Source of the DNA: Streptomyces sp. SM10
GTDB taxonomy: Bacteria > Actinomycetota > Actinomycetes > Streptomycetales > Streptomycetaceae
Reading direction: 5' to 3'
Length of the DNA stretch: 64,000 nucleotides
Assembly: GCF_002910915.1 (NCBI RefSeq)
Contig: NZ_NEUF01000173.1
Span: 79,163 to 143,162, forward strand
Shown: positions 8,733 to 17,149 of the stretch, one piece after another
Layout of the letters: the number at the start of each line of letters is the position of its first letter
Position numbering within the stretch: the stretch's first letter is position 1
Notes under the pieces: model-generated
The model's input: the letters and a program-made list of their open reading frames with translations, nothing else
The model's database searches: none
What the model was told of the DNA's origin: nothing
Position numbers and translations under genes: made by a program

Positions 8733-10313
8733 TCACTGCCCGGTGCGTCCGGGCTGGAGCACCTTGCTGAACAGGACCGTGCCGCCCTGCGCCCGGAGCC
8801 GTACGGTCAGCTCCCCGCTCCCGCCGTCGATGTCCACCTCGCCGAAGAACTGCGGCGACTCCATGGGGGACACGTTCGCCCGGTCCGGTGCCCGTACGAA
8901 GACCCGCTCCGGGCCGAACGTGCCGTCCAGCGCGTTGGCGGGGAAGCCGCCCGCCGCCAGCGGCCCCGAGACGAACTCCCAGAACGGCGAGAAGTCCTTG
9001 AAGGCGGCCAGCCCGGGGGAGTAGTGCTGAGCGGAGGTGTAGTGCACATCGGCCGTCAGCCAGACGGTCCCGGTGATCCGCCGGTGCTTGATGTGGCGCA
9101 GCAGCTCGGCGATCTGCAGCTCCCGGCCCAACGGCGCGCCCGGGTCGCCCTGCGCGACCGCCTCGAAGTCCGTTGCTCCGTCGGGCACCACCAGGCCCAG
9201 AGGCATGTCGGCGGCGATCACCTTCCACACCGCACGTGACCGCGACAGCTCGCGCTTGAGCCATCCCAGCTGCTCGGCACCGAGGATGCCCGTGGTGTCG
9301 TCGGGCTGCCGGCCGGGGGAGTTGGCGTTGCGGAACGACCGCATGTCCAGCAGGAACACATCGAGCAGCGGACCGTGCCGAACGACGCGGTGCATGCGCC
9401 GCTCGTCCGGTGCGGCCCGCAGTGTGGGCACGGGGAAGTACTCGCGGAACGCCCGCATCGACCGCGCGGCGAGCCGGTCCACGTTCTTCTCGGTGTACCG
9501 GACGTCGTCGAGGATCTGCCCCGGGTACCAGTTGTTGCGCACCTCGTGGTCGTCCCACTGGACGAGGGAGGGTACCTGTGCGTTGAACGCCCGCAGATTG
9601 TCGTCGAGCAGGTTGTACCGGAAGTTCCCGCGGTACTCGTCCAGGGACTCGGCGACCTTCGACTTCTCCGGGGTCGTGATGTTGCGCCAGATCCGGCCGT
9701 CGGGCAGCGTCACGCTGGGCTCCAGCACCCCGTCCGCGTAGATGTTGTCGCCGCTGCACAGGAAGAAGTCCGGGTCCAGACGGCGCATCTCGTCGTACAC
9801 CCGGTAGCCGCCGATGTCGGGGTTGATGCCCCAGCCCTGTCCCGCGATGTCGCCCGACCAGAGGAACCGCACCCCGTCCCGGCGGCCCGCGGGGGCCGTG
9901 CGGAAGGTTCCGTACACCGGCCTGCCGGTGCGGCGGGGGTCGTGCGGGTCGGCGAGCGTGACCCGGTAGTGCACCTGCTCACCTGCCGGCAGCCCGTGCA
10001 GCACGGTCGTCCCGGTGAAGTCCGTCCCGGCCCCGACCAGTGGACCGTGCCAGGTCCGGGCACGGCGGAAGGACTCGGTCGCGGACGTCTCGACCGTCAT
10101 CCGGGCCGGACGGTCGGAGCGCACCCACACCAGGGCCGACGACGCCGTCACATCGCCCACCTGGACCCCCCACGACGCGCTCGGCCGGCCCGACAGGGCG
10201 AACGCCGGCGCGGTGGCGAACGCCGCGGGCGCCGCAACAGCGGCCGAGGCGAGGAGCGAGCCGCGCAGGACGGACCGGCGGCCCGGGGCGGGGACGAGCG
10301 GCGGGTTCGACAT
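8733..10313 (-). CDS. phoD: PhoD-type alkaline phosphatase, Tat-exported
   Basis: A 526-residue secreted phosphatase/phosphodiesterase. Near the N-terminus is a Tat-like motif GRRSVLRGS followed by a hydrophobic stretch and AFA sites. An N-terminal Ig-like PhoD_N domain (VQVGDVTASSALVWVRSD) precedes the metallophosphatase core with FLWSGDIAGQG, CSGDNIYADG, QWDDHEVRNNW and LTADVHYTSAQ. The family releases phosphate from phosphodi- or monoesters outside the cell, with Fe/Ca in the known structure. ATG 10313 is chosen so the Tat signal is near the start. I saw no convincing tandem PHO box upstream. Confidence 0.93.
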   Translation of the reverse strand: MSNPPLVPAPGRRSVLRGSLLASAAVAAPAAFATAPAFALSGRPSASWGVQVGDVTASSALVWVRSDRPARMTVETSATESFRRARTWHGPLVGAGTDFTGTTVLHGLPAGEQVHYRVTLADPHDPRRTGRPVYGTFRTAPAGRRDGVRFLWSGDIAGQGWGINPDIGGYRVYDEMRRLDPDFFLCSGDNIYADGVLEPSVTLPDGRIWRNITTPEKSKVAESLDEYRGNFRYNLLDDNLRAFNAQVPSLVQWDDHEVRNNWYPGQILDDVRYTEKNVDRLAARSMRAFREYFPVPTLRAAPDERRMHRVVRHGPLLDVFLLDMRSFRNANSPGRQPDDTTGILGAEQLGWLKRELSRSRAVWKVIAADMPLGLVVPDGATDFEAVAQGDPGAPLGRELQIAELLRHIKHRRITGTVWLTADVHYTSAQHYSPGLAAFKDFSPFWEFVSGPLAAGGFPANALDGTFGPERVFVRAPDRANVSPMESPQFFGEVDIDGGSGELTVRLRAQGGTVLFSKVLQPGRTGQ

Positions 10314-10463
10314 CGATGCGCCTCCAGGGGGGAGCGGGGCTGCCGGAACAGCGGTTCCGTACAGGCTGGTTGTGAGCCCATGCCTAGTCCCCGGCAGCGG
10401 CGGGCACCCCAACCGCAGATGAACAACAGGGCCGGGCCGTTCCTTCGCCCCGGCGACCCGCTC

Positions 10464-11936
10464 CTACTCCCCGGCGGGCCGGACCTTCCGGACCGCATCG
10501 GACAGCAGCCGGACACCGTGCTCGAGGGCCGCGGGCGTCAGATGCGCGTAGCCGAGCACCAGACGGACCGTGCCGTCGTCCGTGCGGTCCGCCGTGCACT
10601 GGCTCAGCGGACGCAGGGCGATGCCCGCGGCGGTCGCCCTGCGCAGGAAGTCGTCCTGTGGGCCGCACCGTTCGGGCAGGCGGGCGATGATGTGCAGACC
10701 CGCGGAGATCCCGCTGACCTCCGTCCCGGGGAAGTACGCGGCCAGTGCGCCCGTCAGGGCGTCCCGGCGCTCCCGGTACGCGCGCTGGCAGCGGCGCAGC
10801 TGCCGGTCGTAGCCACCGCCGGCGACGAAGTCCGCGAGAACCGCCTGGTCGACCGACGGATTGCCGAGGTCCATGGTCCGCTTGCGGGCGACGATCTCGT
10901 CGGTCATGGACGCCGGAGCGATCAGCCAGCCGAGGCGCAGACCGGGCGCCAGTGACTTGCTGACCGAGCCGGTGTACACGACGTGCTCCGGGTCCAGGCC
11001 CTGCAGCGCCCCGACCGGTGCCCGGTCGTAGCGGAAATCGCCGTCGTAGTCGTCCTCCATGATCACCCCCGAGATGCTGCGGGCCCAGTCGAGCAGGACC
11101 CCGCGCCGATCGGCGGAGTACGCGATTCCGGTGGGGAACTGATGAGCCGGGGTGGTGACGACGGCGCGGACGCCGGAGCGCAGGAGTGGCTCCACGGCCA
11201 GGCCCTCGTCGTCCAGCGGAAGGGGGACCGTCGTCAGGCCGGTGGAGGCGAAGAGCGAGGCGTGTTCGGGACTGCCGGGGTCCTCGGCACCGACGGTGCT
11301 CGCACCGCGCCCGCGCAGGACGAACCCGAGCAGGGCCGTCGCCTGTGCCACGCCGGAACAGACCACCACCCGCTCCGGATCGGCCACCACACCGCGTCGC
11401 CTGGTGAGCAGGGACGCCAGCGCCACACGCAGCTCCGGCAGGCCACGCGGGTCCGGATAGCCGAGGGCGCTGTGCGGAAGGCGGTCCATGACCGTGCGGT
11501 GAGCAGTTGCCCACGCGCTCCGCGGGAAGAGCGCGAGATCCGGGGTTCCCGGGCGGAAGTCGACCCGGGCACCGGGCGCGCGCGGTGACAGATCCCGCGC
11601 TGTCCGTGCGGCCGGCCGCACCGTCCCGCTCACCCAGGTGCCCGCGCCCCGGCCGGACCGGAGGTAGCTCTCCGCGGTGAGCTGCTCGTACGCCTCCGTC
11701 ACCAGTCCGCGTGAGACCCCGAGGTCGGCGGCGAGTTCACGGCTGGCCGGGAGACGGGTCCCGGCCGGCAGAAGGCCCGAGCGCACGGCATCGCGGAGGG
11801 CCGACTGCAGCGCGCGCCCTCGCCGGCGTACGGGGACGGAGGCGGCGGGCAGTAGCAGTTCCCAGGCGGCGGACGCGTCCGCAAGCCCTTGTGCCGAGGT
11901 CGGGCCGGACGCTGGATTGGTCCCCGAAGAGGTCAT
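10464..11936 (-). CDS. MocR/PdxR-type regulator (GntR helix + aminotransferase domain)
   Basis: A 490-residue regulator of standard MocR length. The N-terminal GntR winged helix (residues about 40-110: LPASRELAADLGVSRGLVTE) is linked to an aminotransferase-like domain with EDDYDGDFRYDR and the PLP-lysine context TGSVSKSLAPGLRLGW. Members sense PLP or a PLP-aldimine and regulate a divergent gene. Here that gene is an EamA exporter 47 bases away, suggesting control of amino-acid or vitamin-like efflux (inference). Confidence 0.92.
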   Translation of the reverse strand: MTSSGTNPASGPTSAQGLADASAAWELLLPAASVPVRRRGRALQSALRDAVRSGLLPAGTRLPASRELAADLGVSRGLVTEAYEQLTAESYLRSGRGAGTWVSGTVRPAARTARDLSPRAPGARVDFRPGTPDLALFPRSAWATAHRTVMDRLPHSALGYPDPRGLPELRVALASLLTRRRGVVADPERVVVCSGVAQATALLGFVLRGRGASTVGAEDPGSPEHASLFASTGLTTVPLPLDDEGLAVEPLLRSGVRAVVTTPAHQFPTGIAYSADRRGVLLDWARSISGVIMEDDYDGDFRYDRAPVGALQGLDPEHVVYTGSVSKSLAPGLRLGWLIAPASMTDEIVARKRTMDLGNPSVDQAVLADFVAGGGYDRQLRRCQRAYRERRDALTGALAAYFPGTEVSGISAGLHIIARLPERCGPQDDFLRRATAAGIALRPLSQCTADRTDDGTVRLVLGYAHLTPAALEHGVRLLSDAVRKVRPAGE

Positions 11937-11942
11937 GGAAGT

Positions 11943-11976
11943 GGACCTTAAACCGGACCGTGCCGGAATCTAGCGT
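11943..11976 (+). promoter_or_regulatory. Promoter of eamA-type gene with GGACC direct repeats
   Basis: Two GGACC half-sites (11943-11947 and 11955-11959) lie 12 bases apart in the same orientation, as expected for MocR proteins, which often bind direct repeats. TTAAAC (11948-11953) and TAGCGT (11971-11976) with a 17-base spacer form a plausible promoter. The -10 ends seven bases before the ATG at 11984, implying a leaderless transcript. A regulator bound to the repeats would cover the -35. Confidence 0.5.
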
Positions 11977-11983
11977 CGCCCTC

Positions 11984-13219
11984 ATGAACGCAACCTCCTT
12001 GCGCGGAGCCCTTCTCGCGGCTTTCGCCTGCACTCTGGTCGGTGCCTCCTTCACGGCGAACAGTGTCCTCGGTGACTACCCCTGGGCGGGTGGTCAGGCG
12101 CTCCGGTACGGTCTCGCGGCGCTGCTGCTCCTGCCGCTTCTGCGCCTGGGCGGGGGTAGCCGGCCCGCTGTGTCCCCGGCGATGTTCACCCGGCGGCAGT
12201 GGGGCCGGCTGGGAGTCCTCGCCGCCGTCGGAATGGTCGGCTTCAACTGTGCGGTCCTGGCGGCGGAGCGCACGGCGGAACCCGCGGTACCGGGGGTGCT
12301 CGTCGGCTGCGCGCCCATCGTCGTCGGCGTCCTCGTCCCGGCCCTGGAAGGACGCCGTCCCGCCCGGGCGGTCATGTGCGCGGCGGCTCTGGTGGCCCTC
12401 GGGGCGTTCACCGTCCAGGGCTGGGGCAGGACCGACCTGGCGGGAGTCCTCTACTCGGTGGGGGCCCTCGGCGGGGAGGTCGGCTTCGCGGTCCTCGCCG
12501 TGCCGTTGCTACGCCCCTTGGGGCCCCAGTTGCTGTCCGCTGCCGTGTGCGCCGTCGCGGCCGTGGAGTCGGTACTGCTCGGCGTCCTGCTCGACGGGGG
12601 AGGCTTCCTCCGGGTGCCGACCCAGGTGGAGGCGCTCGCACTGGTCTGGCAGGCGGTGGTGGTCACCGTCGTCGGCTTCGTGTGCTGGTACAGCGGTATG
12701 CGGCGCATCGGCGCCGAGCGCGCCACCCTCTTCTCCGGACTGATCCCCGTGTCCGCCGCGCTGACCGCACCCCTGGTCGGCACGGGGACGTACGGTCCGG
12801 GCCAGGGTGCGGGAAGCCTCCTGGTGGGTCTGGGGGTCGTGCTGGGCTCGGGTGTCCTGGACCGTGGCGGGCAGGGGACGTCAGCGGCTGGTGTCGAGGA
12901 TGACCCGCGCCACGGCGGCGGGGTCGTCGTTCATCGGGACGTGGCCGCAGGCGGGAAGGCGGACGAGACGGGCACCCGGGATGACCTGCTTCGCCCTGAC
13001 GCCCTGCCGGCGCAGGAGGAGACGGTCCTTCACGCCCCACGCGACGGTCACGGGCATGTCCGGCACGTCATCGGTGAACGCGACGGTCAGACCCGCCTCG
13101 AGAGTCTGCCGGAATCCGGTGGCCTCGCGCAGAGCGACCGTCTCGGACACGACCGCGTCGGGCGAACGGCGGCCGGGGCGGGCGTAGATGGTGCTGGTCA
13201 GCGCGGTGCGGCCCGGTGA
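11984..13219 (+). CDS. EamA/DMT family transporter with unusual long C-terminal extension
   Basis: Residues 1 to about 295 form a typical 10-helix drug/metabolite transporter (two EamA repeats), starting MNATSLRGALLAAFACTLVG and ending near GSLLVGLGVVLGSGVL. No in-frame stop follows at the expected place: the frame continues about 110 residues of charged, Gly/Asp/Arg-rich sequence antisense to the hydrolase gene, to 13219 (411 residues in total, against about 300 for the family). The tail looks like read-through of the opposite strand rather than a domain. A one-base shift near 12890 would instead end the protein at 12903. Likely exporter of an amino acid or metabolite under MocR control. Confidence 0.8.
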   Translation: MNATSLRGALLAAFACTLVGASFTANSVLGDYPWAGGQALRYGLAALLLLPLLRLGGGSRPAVSPAMFTRRQWGRLGVLAAVGMVGFNCAVLAAERTAEPAVPGVLVGCAPIVVGVLVPALEGRRPARAVMCAAALVALGAFTVQGWGRTDLAGVLYSVGALGGEVGFAVLAVPLLRPLGPQLLSAAVCAVAAVESVLLGVLLDGGGFLRVPTQVEALALVWQAVVVTVVGFVCWYSGMRRIGAERATLFSGLIPVSAALTAPLVGTGTYGPGQGAGSLLVGLGVVLGSGVLDRGGQGTSAAGVEDDPRHGGGVVVHRDVAAGGKADETGTRDDLLRPDALPAQEETVLHAPRDGHGHVRHVIGERDGQTRLESLPESGGLAQSDRLGHDRVGRTAAGAGVDGAGQRGAAR

Positions 13220-13714
13220 GCTCTTCGAGAGCCGCTCGATCATCGGCATCGGCATCGAGAGCGCGGCTCCGCGCATCGCCCGCAGCACTCCGAACGCGTA
13301 GCGGCGCTCACTCCGCGTCCAGAACCCCGCGGGGGAGAGCGCCGTCACCGAACGCACCAGCTTCTCCCGGCCCAACTCCAGTGCCAGCAGGCCTCCCAGG
13401 GAGTTGCCGGCCACATGCGGGCGCACCACGCCGAGCGCGTCGAAGAACGCGCCGAGCACGGGCACCATGGTCCCCAGGTCGTACGTGAGCCCGTCCGGCA
13501 GTGCGGGCGAGGCGCCGAATCCGGGCAGGTCGACGGCTATGACATCCCGCTCCGCCGCCAGGATCCGCAGGACCGGATCCCAGGCCTGACGGTGATGACC
13601 GATGCCGTGCAGCAGCACCAACGGCGCTCCGGTGCCCGACCGTTCGTACGCCACCTCGACGGTACGACGGCCGGCGGCGGGGGAGTCGACGGCGAACGAG
13701 ACCGTAGCGGTCAT
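12881..13714 (-). CDS. Alpha/beta hydrolase
   Basis: A 277-residue hydrolase with oxyanion region LLHGIGHHRQAWDPV, nucleophile elbow GNSLGG (Ser), and C-terminal catalytic His in ACGHVPMNDDP. The length is normal for the family. ATG 13714 is chosen because the sequence upstream of MTATVSF is low-complexity. Substrate unknown. It is convergent with, and deeply overlapped by, the EamA read-through frame (339 bases), and divergent from the ECF41 sigma factor gene. Confidence 0.87.
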   Translation of the reverse strand: MTATVSFAVDSPAAGRRTVEVAYERSGTGAPLVLLHGIGHHRQAWDPVLRILAAERDVIAVDLPGFGASPALPDGLTYDLGTMVPVLGAFFDALGVVRPHVAGNSLGGLLALELGREKLVRSVTALSPAGFWTRSERRYAFGVLRAMRGAALSMPMPMIERLSKSSPGRTALTSTIYARPGRRSPDAVVSETVALREATGFRQTLEAGLTVAFTDDVPDMPVTVAWGVKDRLLLRRQGVRAKQVIPGARLVRLPACGHVPMNDDPAAVARVILDTSR

Positions 13715-13859
13715 GATGCTCCTCGGGACGGACCTGCCGGACTGGACGTCGGAGAGTGGGACGCTTCGTCCACCATGATTACCGCCGGGTAGCTTGCGGT
13801 TCAAGGGGCCGGTGCCATTCCCGCTGGACACCCACGGGCGCGTCGGCTGGGATGGGCGG

Positions 13860-14741
13860 GTGACTGCAGACGCCGTGACCGACCTCTTCGAAGAACACCG
13901 GCCCTTCCTCTCGGGGGTCGCCTACCGCATGCTCGGCCGCGTCGCCGACGCGGAGGACGTGGTGCAGGACGCCTGGCTGCGCTGGTCCTCGGCCGAGCGC
14001 GGGGACGTGCGGGAACCACGCGCCTTCCTCGTGCGGATCACCACGCGCCTGGCCGTGGACCGGCTGCGTCATCTGCGGTCCAGGCGGGAGGCGTACGTGG
14101 GGCCCTGGCTGCCCGAACCGGTGGTCACGCGGTTCGGGGCCGTCCCCGATTCCGCGGAGCACGCGGTGCTCGCCGACTCCGTGTCCCTCGCCGTCCTCGT
14201 CGTCCTCGAAAGCCTCTCCCCGCTCGAGCGTGCGGTCTTCGTCCTGCGCGAGGCCTTCGGTTTCCCGTACGCGGAGATCGCCGCCGCTCTCGACCGGTCC
14301 GAGGCCGCGGTCCGGCAGCTCGCCGGCCGTGCCAAGCGCCATGTGGAGGAGCGCAAGCCGCGGTACGAGGTGGATCCGGCCGTGCGGCGCGACCTCACGG
14401 AACGCTTCCTTGCCGCCGCCTCCGGCGGCGACCTGGACCGGATGCTCGCGATCCTGGCTCCCGACGTGCGGCTCGTCGGTGACAGCGGGGGCAGGGCGAA
14501 GGCCCCCCGACGGATCGTCGAGAGCGCGGACAAGGTGGGCCGCTTCCTGCTGGCCGTGGGCCACGAGATCCCTGCCGGCACGGAGGTGACGACCATGGAG
14601 CTCAACGGCGGTCCCGCCCTGGTGGTCAGCCTGGACGGAAAGGTGGACACGGTCTTCCAGCTGGACGTGGGCGGCGGCGTCATCCGATGCGTCTACGTCA
14701 TCCGCAACCCGGACAAGCTGGCCGGGATTCGGATGGGTTAG
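13860..14741 (+). CDS. ECF41-type RNA polymerase sigma factor (SigJ-like) with SnoaL-like C-terminus
   Basis: A 293-residue ECF sigma factor. Region 2 (FEEHRPFLSGVAYRMLGR, DAEDVVQDAWLRW) is followed by the ECF41-specific linker motif WLPEP, region 4 (FGFPYAEIAAALDRSEAAVR) and a SnoaL-like domain containing GDSGGR and the terminal NPDKL motif. In this group the C-terminal domain modulates activity instead of a separate anti-sigma factor. GTG 13860 puts the family N-terminus at residue 1; an in-frame TTG at 13794 would add 22 unrelated residues. The usual partner gene (carboxymuconolactone decarboxylase, oxidoreductase or epimerase) is not adjacent. Confidence 0.92.
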   Translation: MTADAVTDLFEEHRPFLSGVAYRMLGRVADAEDVVQDAWLRWSSAERGDVREPRAFLVRITTRLAVDRLRHLRSRREAYVGPWLPEPVVTRFGAVPDSAEHAVLADSVSLAVLVVLESLSPLERAVFVLREAFGFPYAEIAAALDRSEAAVRQLAGRAKRHVEERKPRYEVDPAVRRDLTERFLAAASGGDLDRMLAILAPDVRLVGDSGGRAKAPRRIVESADKVGRFLLAVGHEIPAGTEVTTMELNGGPALVVSLDGKVDTVFQLDVGGGVIRCVYVIRNPDKLAGIRMG

Positions 14742-14863
14742 CGGCGGAGCGGGAGCCTGCCCGCTCCCGGCCTCGCCCTCCGCGCACACCCTGCGTGTGC
14801 GACGACCTCCGTGAGCTCCCCGAGTCCCGCGCACACCACTCGCTCCTCGAACTTCCCACGTCG

Positions 14864-14891
14864 GCCCCACGGAAGATGTCCGCCGTGGGGC
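14864..14891 (+). terminator. Hairpin, likely terminator of the sigma factor gene
   Basis: GCCCCACGG (14864-14872) pairs perfectly with CCGTGGGGC (14883-14891) across a 10-base loop. It lies 120 bases after the sigma factor stop and before the GntR promoter. There is no U-tract, as is usual in Streptomyces. Confidence 0.5.
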
Positions 14892-14977
14892 TTCGTGTTG
14901 CCCGGGTTCACAGTCGCGCGAACGTTCCGTGAACGCTCTGCGCCAGCGGGCTGTTTCGCAGTGTCACGGGATGAGGA

Positions 14978-15012
14978 TTGGTCTTGACCAAGGTGGTTCG
15001 CCGTCCTAAGGT
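14978..15012 (+). promoter_or_regulatory. Promoter with DasR-type (dre) operator
   Basis: A perfect inverted repeat TTGGTC-TT-GACCAA (14978-14991) closely matches the dre box consensus recalled for the GntR regulator DasR (TGGTCTAGACCA). It contains the -35 TTGACC (14984-14989), which is followed after exactly 17 bases by the -10 TAAGGT (15007-15012). A protein bound here would block RNA polymerase. It drives the GntR gene at 15085, so either that protein autoregulates or DasR controls it. Confidence 0.72.
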
Positions 15013-15084
15013 CTGAACGATAAGGCAGGAACCTTTAATAAATAACGTCGCGGAAGATGCCACCGGGCGGATGCGGAGGACAGG

Positions 15085-15852
15085 GTGGGGACCACGCAGC
15101 TGGAATCGGTGCAGGAGCCGAAGTACTGGCACCTCAAGACCGTGCTCAGTGAGGCACTCGACTCGGACTTCGCGGTGGGGGAGGTCCTGCCCAACGAGCG
15201 GGATCTCGCGGCGCGATTCGGTGTCGCCAGGGCAACGCTCCGCCAGGCGCTGGAGCAGCTCGAACTCGAAGGACGGCTGCAGCGGCGCCGGGGTGTCGGC
15301 ACGACCGTCGCCCCGCCCCGGGTCGGAGTGGCCGTCGCCACCGCTCAGCACGGCTGGGCGGGCGATGACACCTCCGAGGCATGGCAGCCGGTCGAGTGCA
15401 CGACCGCGACCCCTCCCGCCGCGGTGGCCGCAATGCTCGACGCGGACGCCGGTGAGGTCGTGCACGTGGTGCGCCGCATCCGTGTGGCCCAGGGGCAGGC
15501 CGTGGCAGCGGAGCTCCTGTACGTCCCGACGTCATCGGTGCCCGAACTCTCCGCCATCGAAGCTCCGTCCGGGCCCGCCCGGGCCAGGAGCGTGCTGAGG
15601 GAACTGCACCGCGTCGGCCTCGACGGGCAGGACCGCTCCGTCGAGCTCGGGTCCGCCCGTGCGGACGACGCCAAGGAGCTCGACCGGCTTCCCGGCGCTC
15701 CGGTTCTCGTCGTCACGACCCGGTACTTCTCCGTCGTCGGCACGGCCGCGGTCTCCGTCGCTACCTACCGGGCCGACACCTGCCGGCTCACCTTCGGGGA
15801 TACCGGAGCGCTGGAGATCAGCCACGACGAGCAGGAGTGCAAGGCTTCCTGA
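15085..15852 (+). CDS. GntR/HutC-family (UTRA) transcriptional regulator
   Basis: A 255-residue regulator with GTG start. The winged helix occupies residues about 12-75 (PNERDLAARFGVARATLRQA, GRLQRRRGVGTTVAPP), followed by a UTRA effector domain (about 95-245) with VVHVVRRIRVAQGQAVAAE. UTRA domains bind sugar phosphates, amino acids and similar ligands. It is a DasR-family relative by architecture but not clearly DasR itself. No transporter or catabolic gene adjoins it. It is convergent with a ROK regulator, another sugar-type regulator family. Confidence 0.9.
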   Translation: MGTTQLESVQEPKYWHLKTVLSEALDSDFAVGEVLPNERDLAARFGVARATLRQALEQLELEGRLQRRRGVGTTVAPPRVGVAVATAQHGWAGDDTSEAWQPVECTTATPPAAVAAMLDADAGEVVHVVRRIRVAQGQAVAAELLYVPTSSVPELSAIEAPSGPARARSVLRELHRVGLDGQDRSVELGSARADDAKELDRLPGAPVLVVTTRYFSVVGTAAVSVATYRADTCRLTFGDTGALEISHDEQECKAS

Positions 15853-15975
15853 CTCCACCGGGGCGCAAGACGGCCACGTCGGCGGCCTCCGGACCGGGGC
15901 GGTTCCTGCCCCCTGCTCCCTGCGCCCCTGCCCGGTCGGCGCCGCGCTCCGACCGCACCGCGGGTTCGTTCCCCC

Positions 15976-16008
15976 TGACGGCCCGTCGCTCTCAGCGGCG
16001 GGCCGTCA
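15976..16008. terminator. Bidirectional terminator hairpin between GntR and ROK genes
   Basis: TGACGGCCCGTCGCT (15976-15990) pairs with AGCGGCGGGCCGTCA (15994-16008) with one G-U pair and a three-base loop. The stop codon of the ROK gene (15992) lies within it, so it can serve both convergent genes. Confidence 0.7.
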
Positions 16009-17149
16009 CTGTTCCCTCGACGGCGAAGAGCTCCTCCTCGACGTGGTCGAGCGCCAGCCGCAGCGCCCCGGTGGCGACGGCCGCCTCCCCGAGGAGGGAG
16101 AGGGTGACCCGGGGCGGCCGCAGACAGTAGCGGGCGAGTTCCTCACGGAGCGGATCGAGGACACCGTCCAGACCGGCGGCCCACCCGCCGATCACGACGA
16201 GCTCCGGATCGAGTGCCAGGACGAGAGCCGCGACGTCGTGGACGAGCCGCTGTATGAACCGCGCCATCGCGGCCTGCGCACCGGCGTCGCCGTCCTTGGC
16301 CTTGGCGAAGACGGCGGCGACGGCGTGCTCGTCCAAGGGATCCAGAGGGGTGTCCGTCGTGGAGAGCAGATGCTCCGGTGTGACGTCGCGGCCCAGCAGA
16401 TGCAGGGCGCCGATCTCCCCGGCCGCGCCGCCGAAGCCGCGGTGCAACCGCCCGCCGATCAGCGAACCCGCGCCCGGGCTCAGGCCCGCCAGGACGAAGA
16501 CGATGTCGTCCGACTCGGTGGCCGAACCCTTCCAGTGCTCGGCCACCGCTGCGGCGTTGGCGTCGTTCTCCACGAGGACGGGGCATCGGAACGAACGCCG
16601 CAGCCTCTCGCCGAGCGCCAGCCCCGTCCAGTCCGGCAGCGCCGTGCCCAGGCGTACGGTGCCGTCGGCCTCGACGATGCCGGGACTGCCGACTCCCACC
16701 GCGCGCAGGCTGCTCCGTGCCACGCCCGTGCGCCTCAGCACATCGGCGATCACGCCTCGGACCTGGTCGATCCGGTCGTCCGCGCTCAAGGTCTCGGACA
16801 CGTCGCGTGAGGCGGCGCCGACGATACGGCCGTCCAGACCGGACAGGAGGGCGGAGACGCGGTGCGAGCCGATCTCGACGCCCAGCAGATATCCGGCCTC
16901 GGCACGGAACCGGAACCGCCTCGCGGGGCGGCCCTGGCGCCTGGTCCCACTCTCGTCGGGGAGCGCCTCCACCACGAGGCCCGCCCCGAAGAGCCCTTCG
17001 ACGACGCCTTCGACCGTGGGACGCGACAGTCCCGTGATCCGGGTGAGATCCGTGAGCGTGGGCGAATCCGCTCCGCGCAGCGCGTGGAGGACCACCGCGG
17101 AGTTGATCCTCCGCAGCAGAGACGGGTCCCCACCGGTCAACCGTCCCAC
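15992..17149 (-). CDS. ROK family transcriptional regulator
   Basis: A 385-residue ROK repressor. The N-terminal winged helix (LTDLTRITGLSRPTVEGVVE) is followed by a sugar-kinase-like fold with GVEIGSHRVSALLSGLDGR, the ATP/sugar-binding VENDANAAAVAEHWKG and the ROK motif region GAGSLIGGRLHRGFGGAAGE. The canonical zinc cluster (CxCGxxGC) is not seen in the expected place (HLLGRDVTPEHLLSTT), so metal binding may be lost. GTG 17149 has a strong GGAGGA ribosome site; the open frame extends about 100 residues further upstream without similarity. The ligand is probably a sugar; the target is unknown. Confidence 0.88.
   Translation of the reverse strand: MGRLTGGDPSLLRRINSAVVLHALRGADSPTLTDLTRITGLSRPTVEGVVEGLFGAGLVVEALPDESGTRRQGRPARRFRFRAEAGYLLGVEIGSHRVSALLSGLDGRIVGAASRDVSETLSADDRIDQVRGVIADVLRRTGVARSSLRAVGVGSPGIVEADGTVRLGTALPDWTGLALGERLRRSFRCPVLVENDANAAAVAEHWKGSATESDDIVFVLAGLSPGAGSLIGGRLHRGFGGAAGEIGALHLLGRDVTPEHLLSTTDTPLDPLDEHAVAAVFAKAKDGDAGAQAAMARFIQRLVHDVAALVLALDPELVVIGGWAAGLDGVLDPLREELARYCLRPPRVTLSLLGEAAVATGALRLALDHVEEELFAVEGTVTARR

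Noticed and set aside
10314..10463. PHO box upstream of phoD
   Set aside because: One weak GCTCACAACCA-like unit is present on the minus strand, but a second repeat at 11-base spacing is not convincing.
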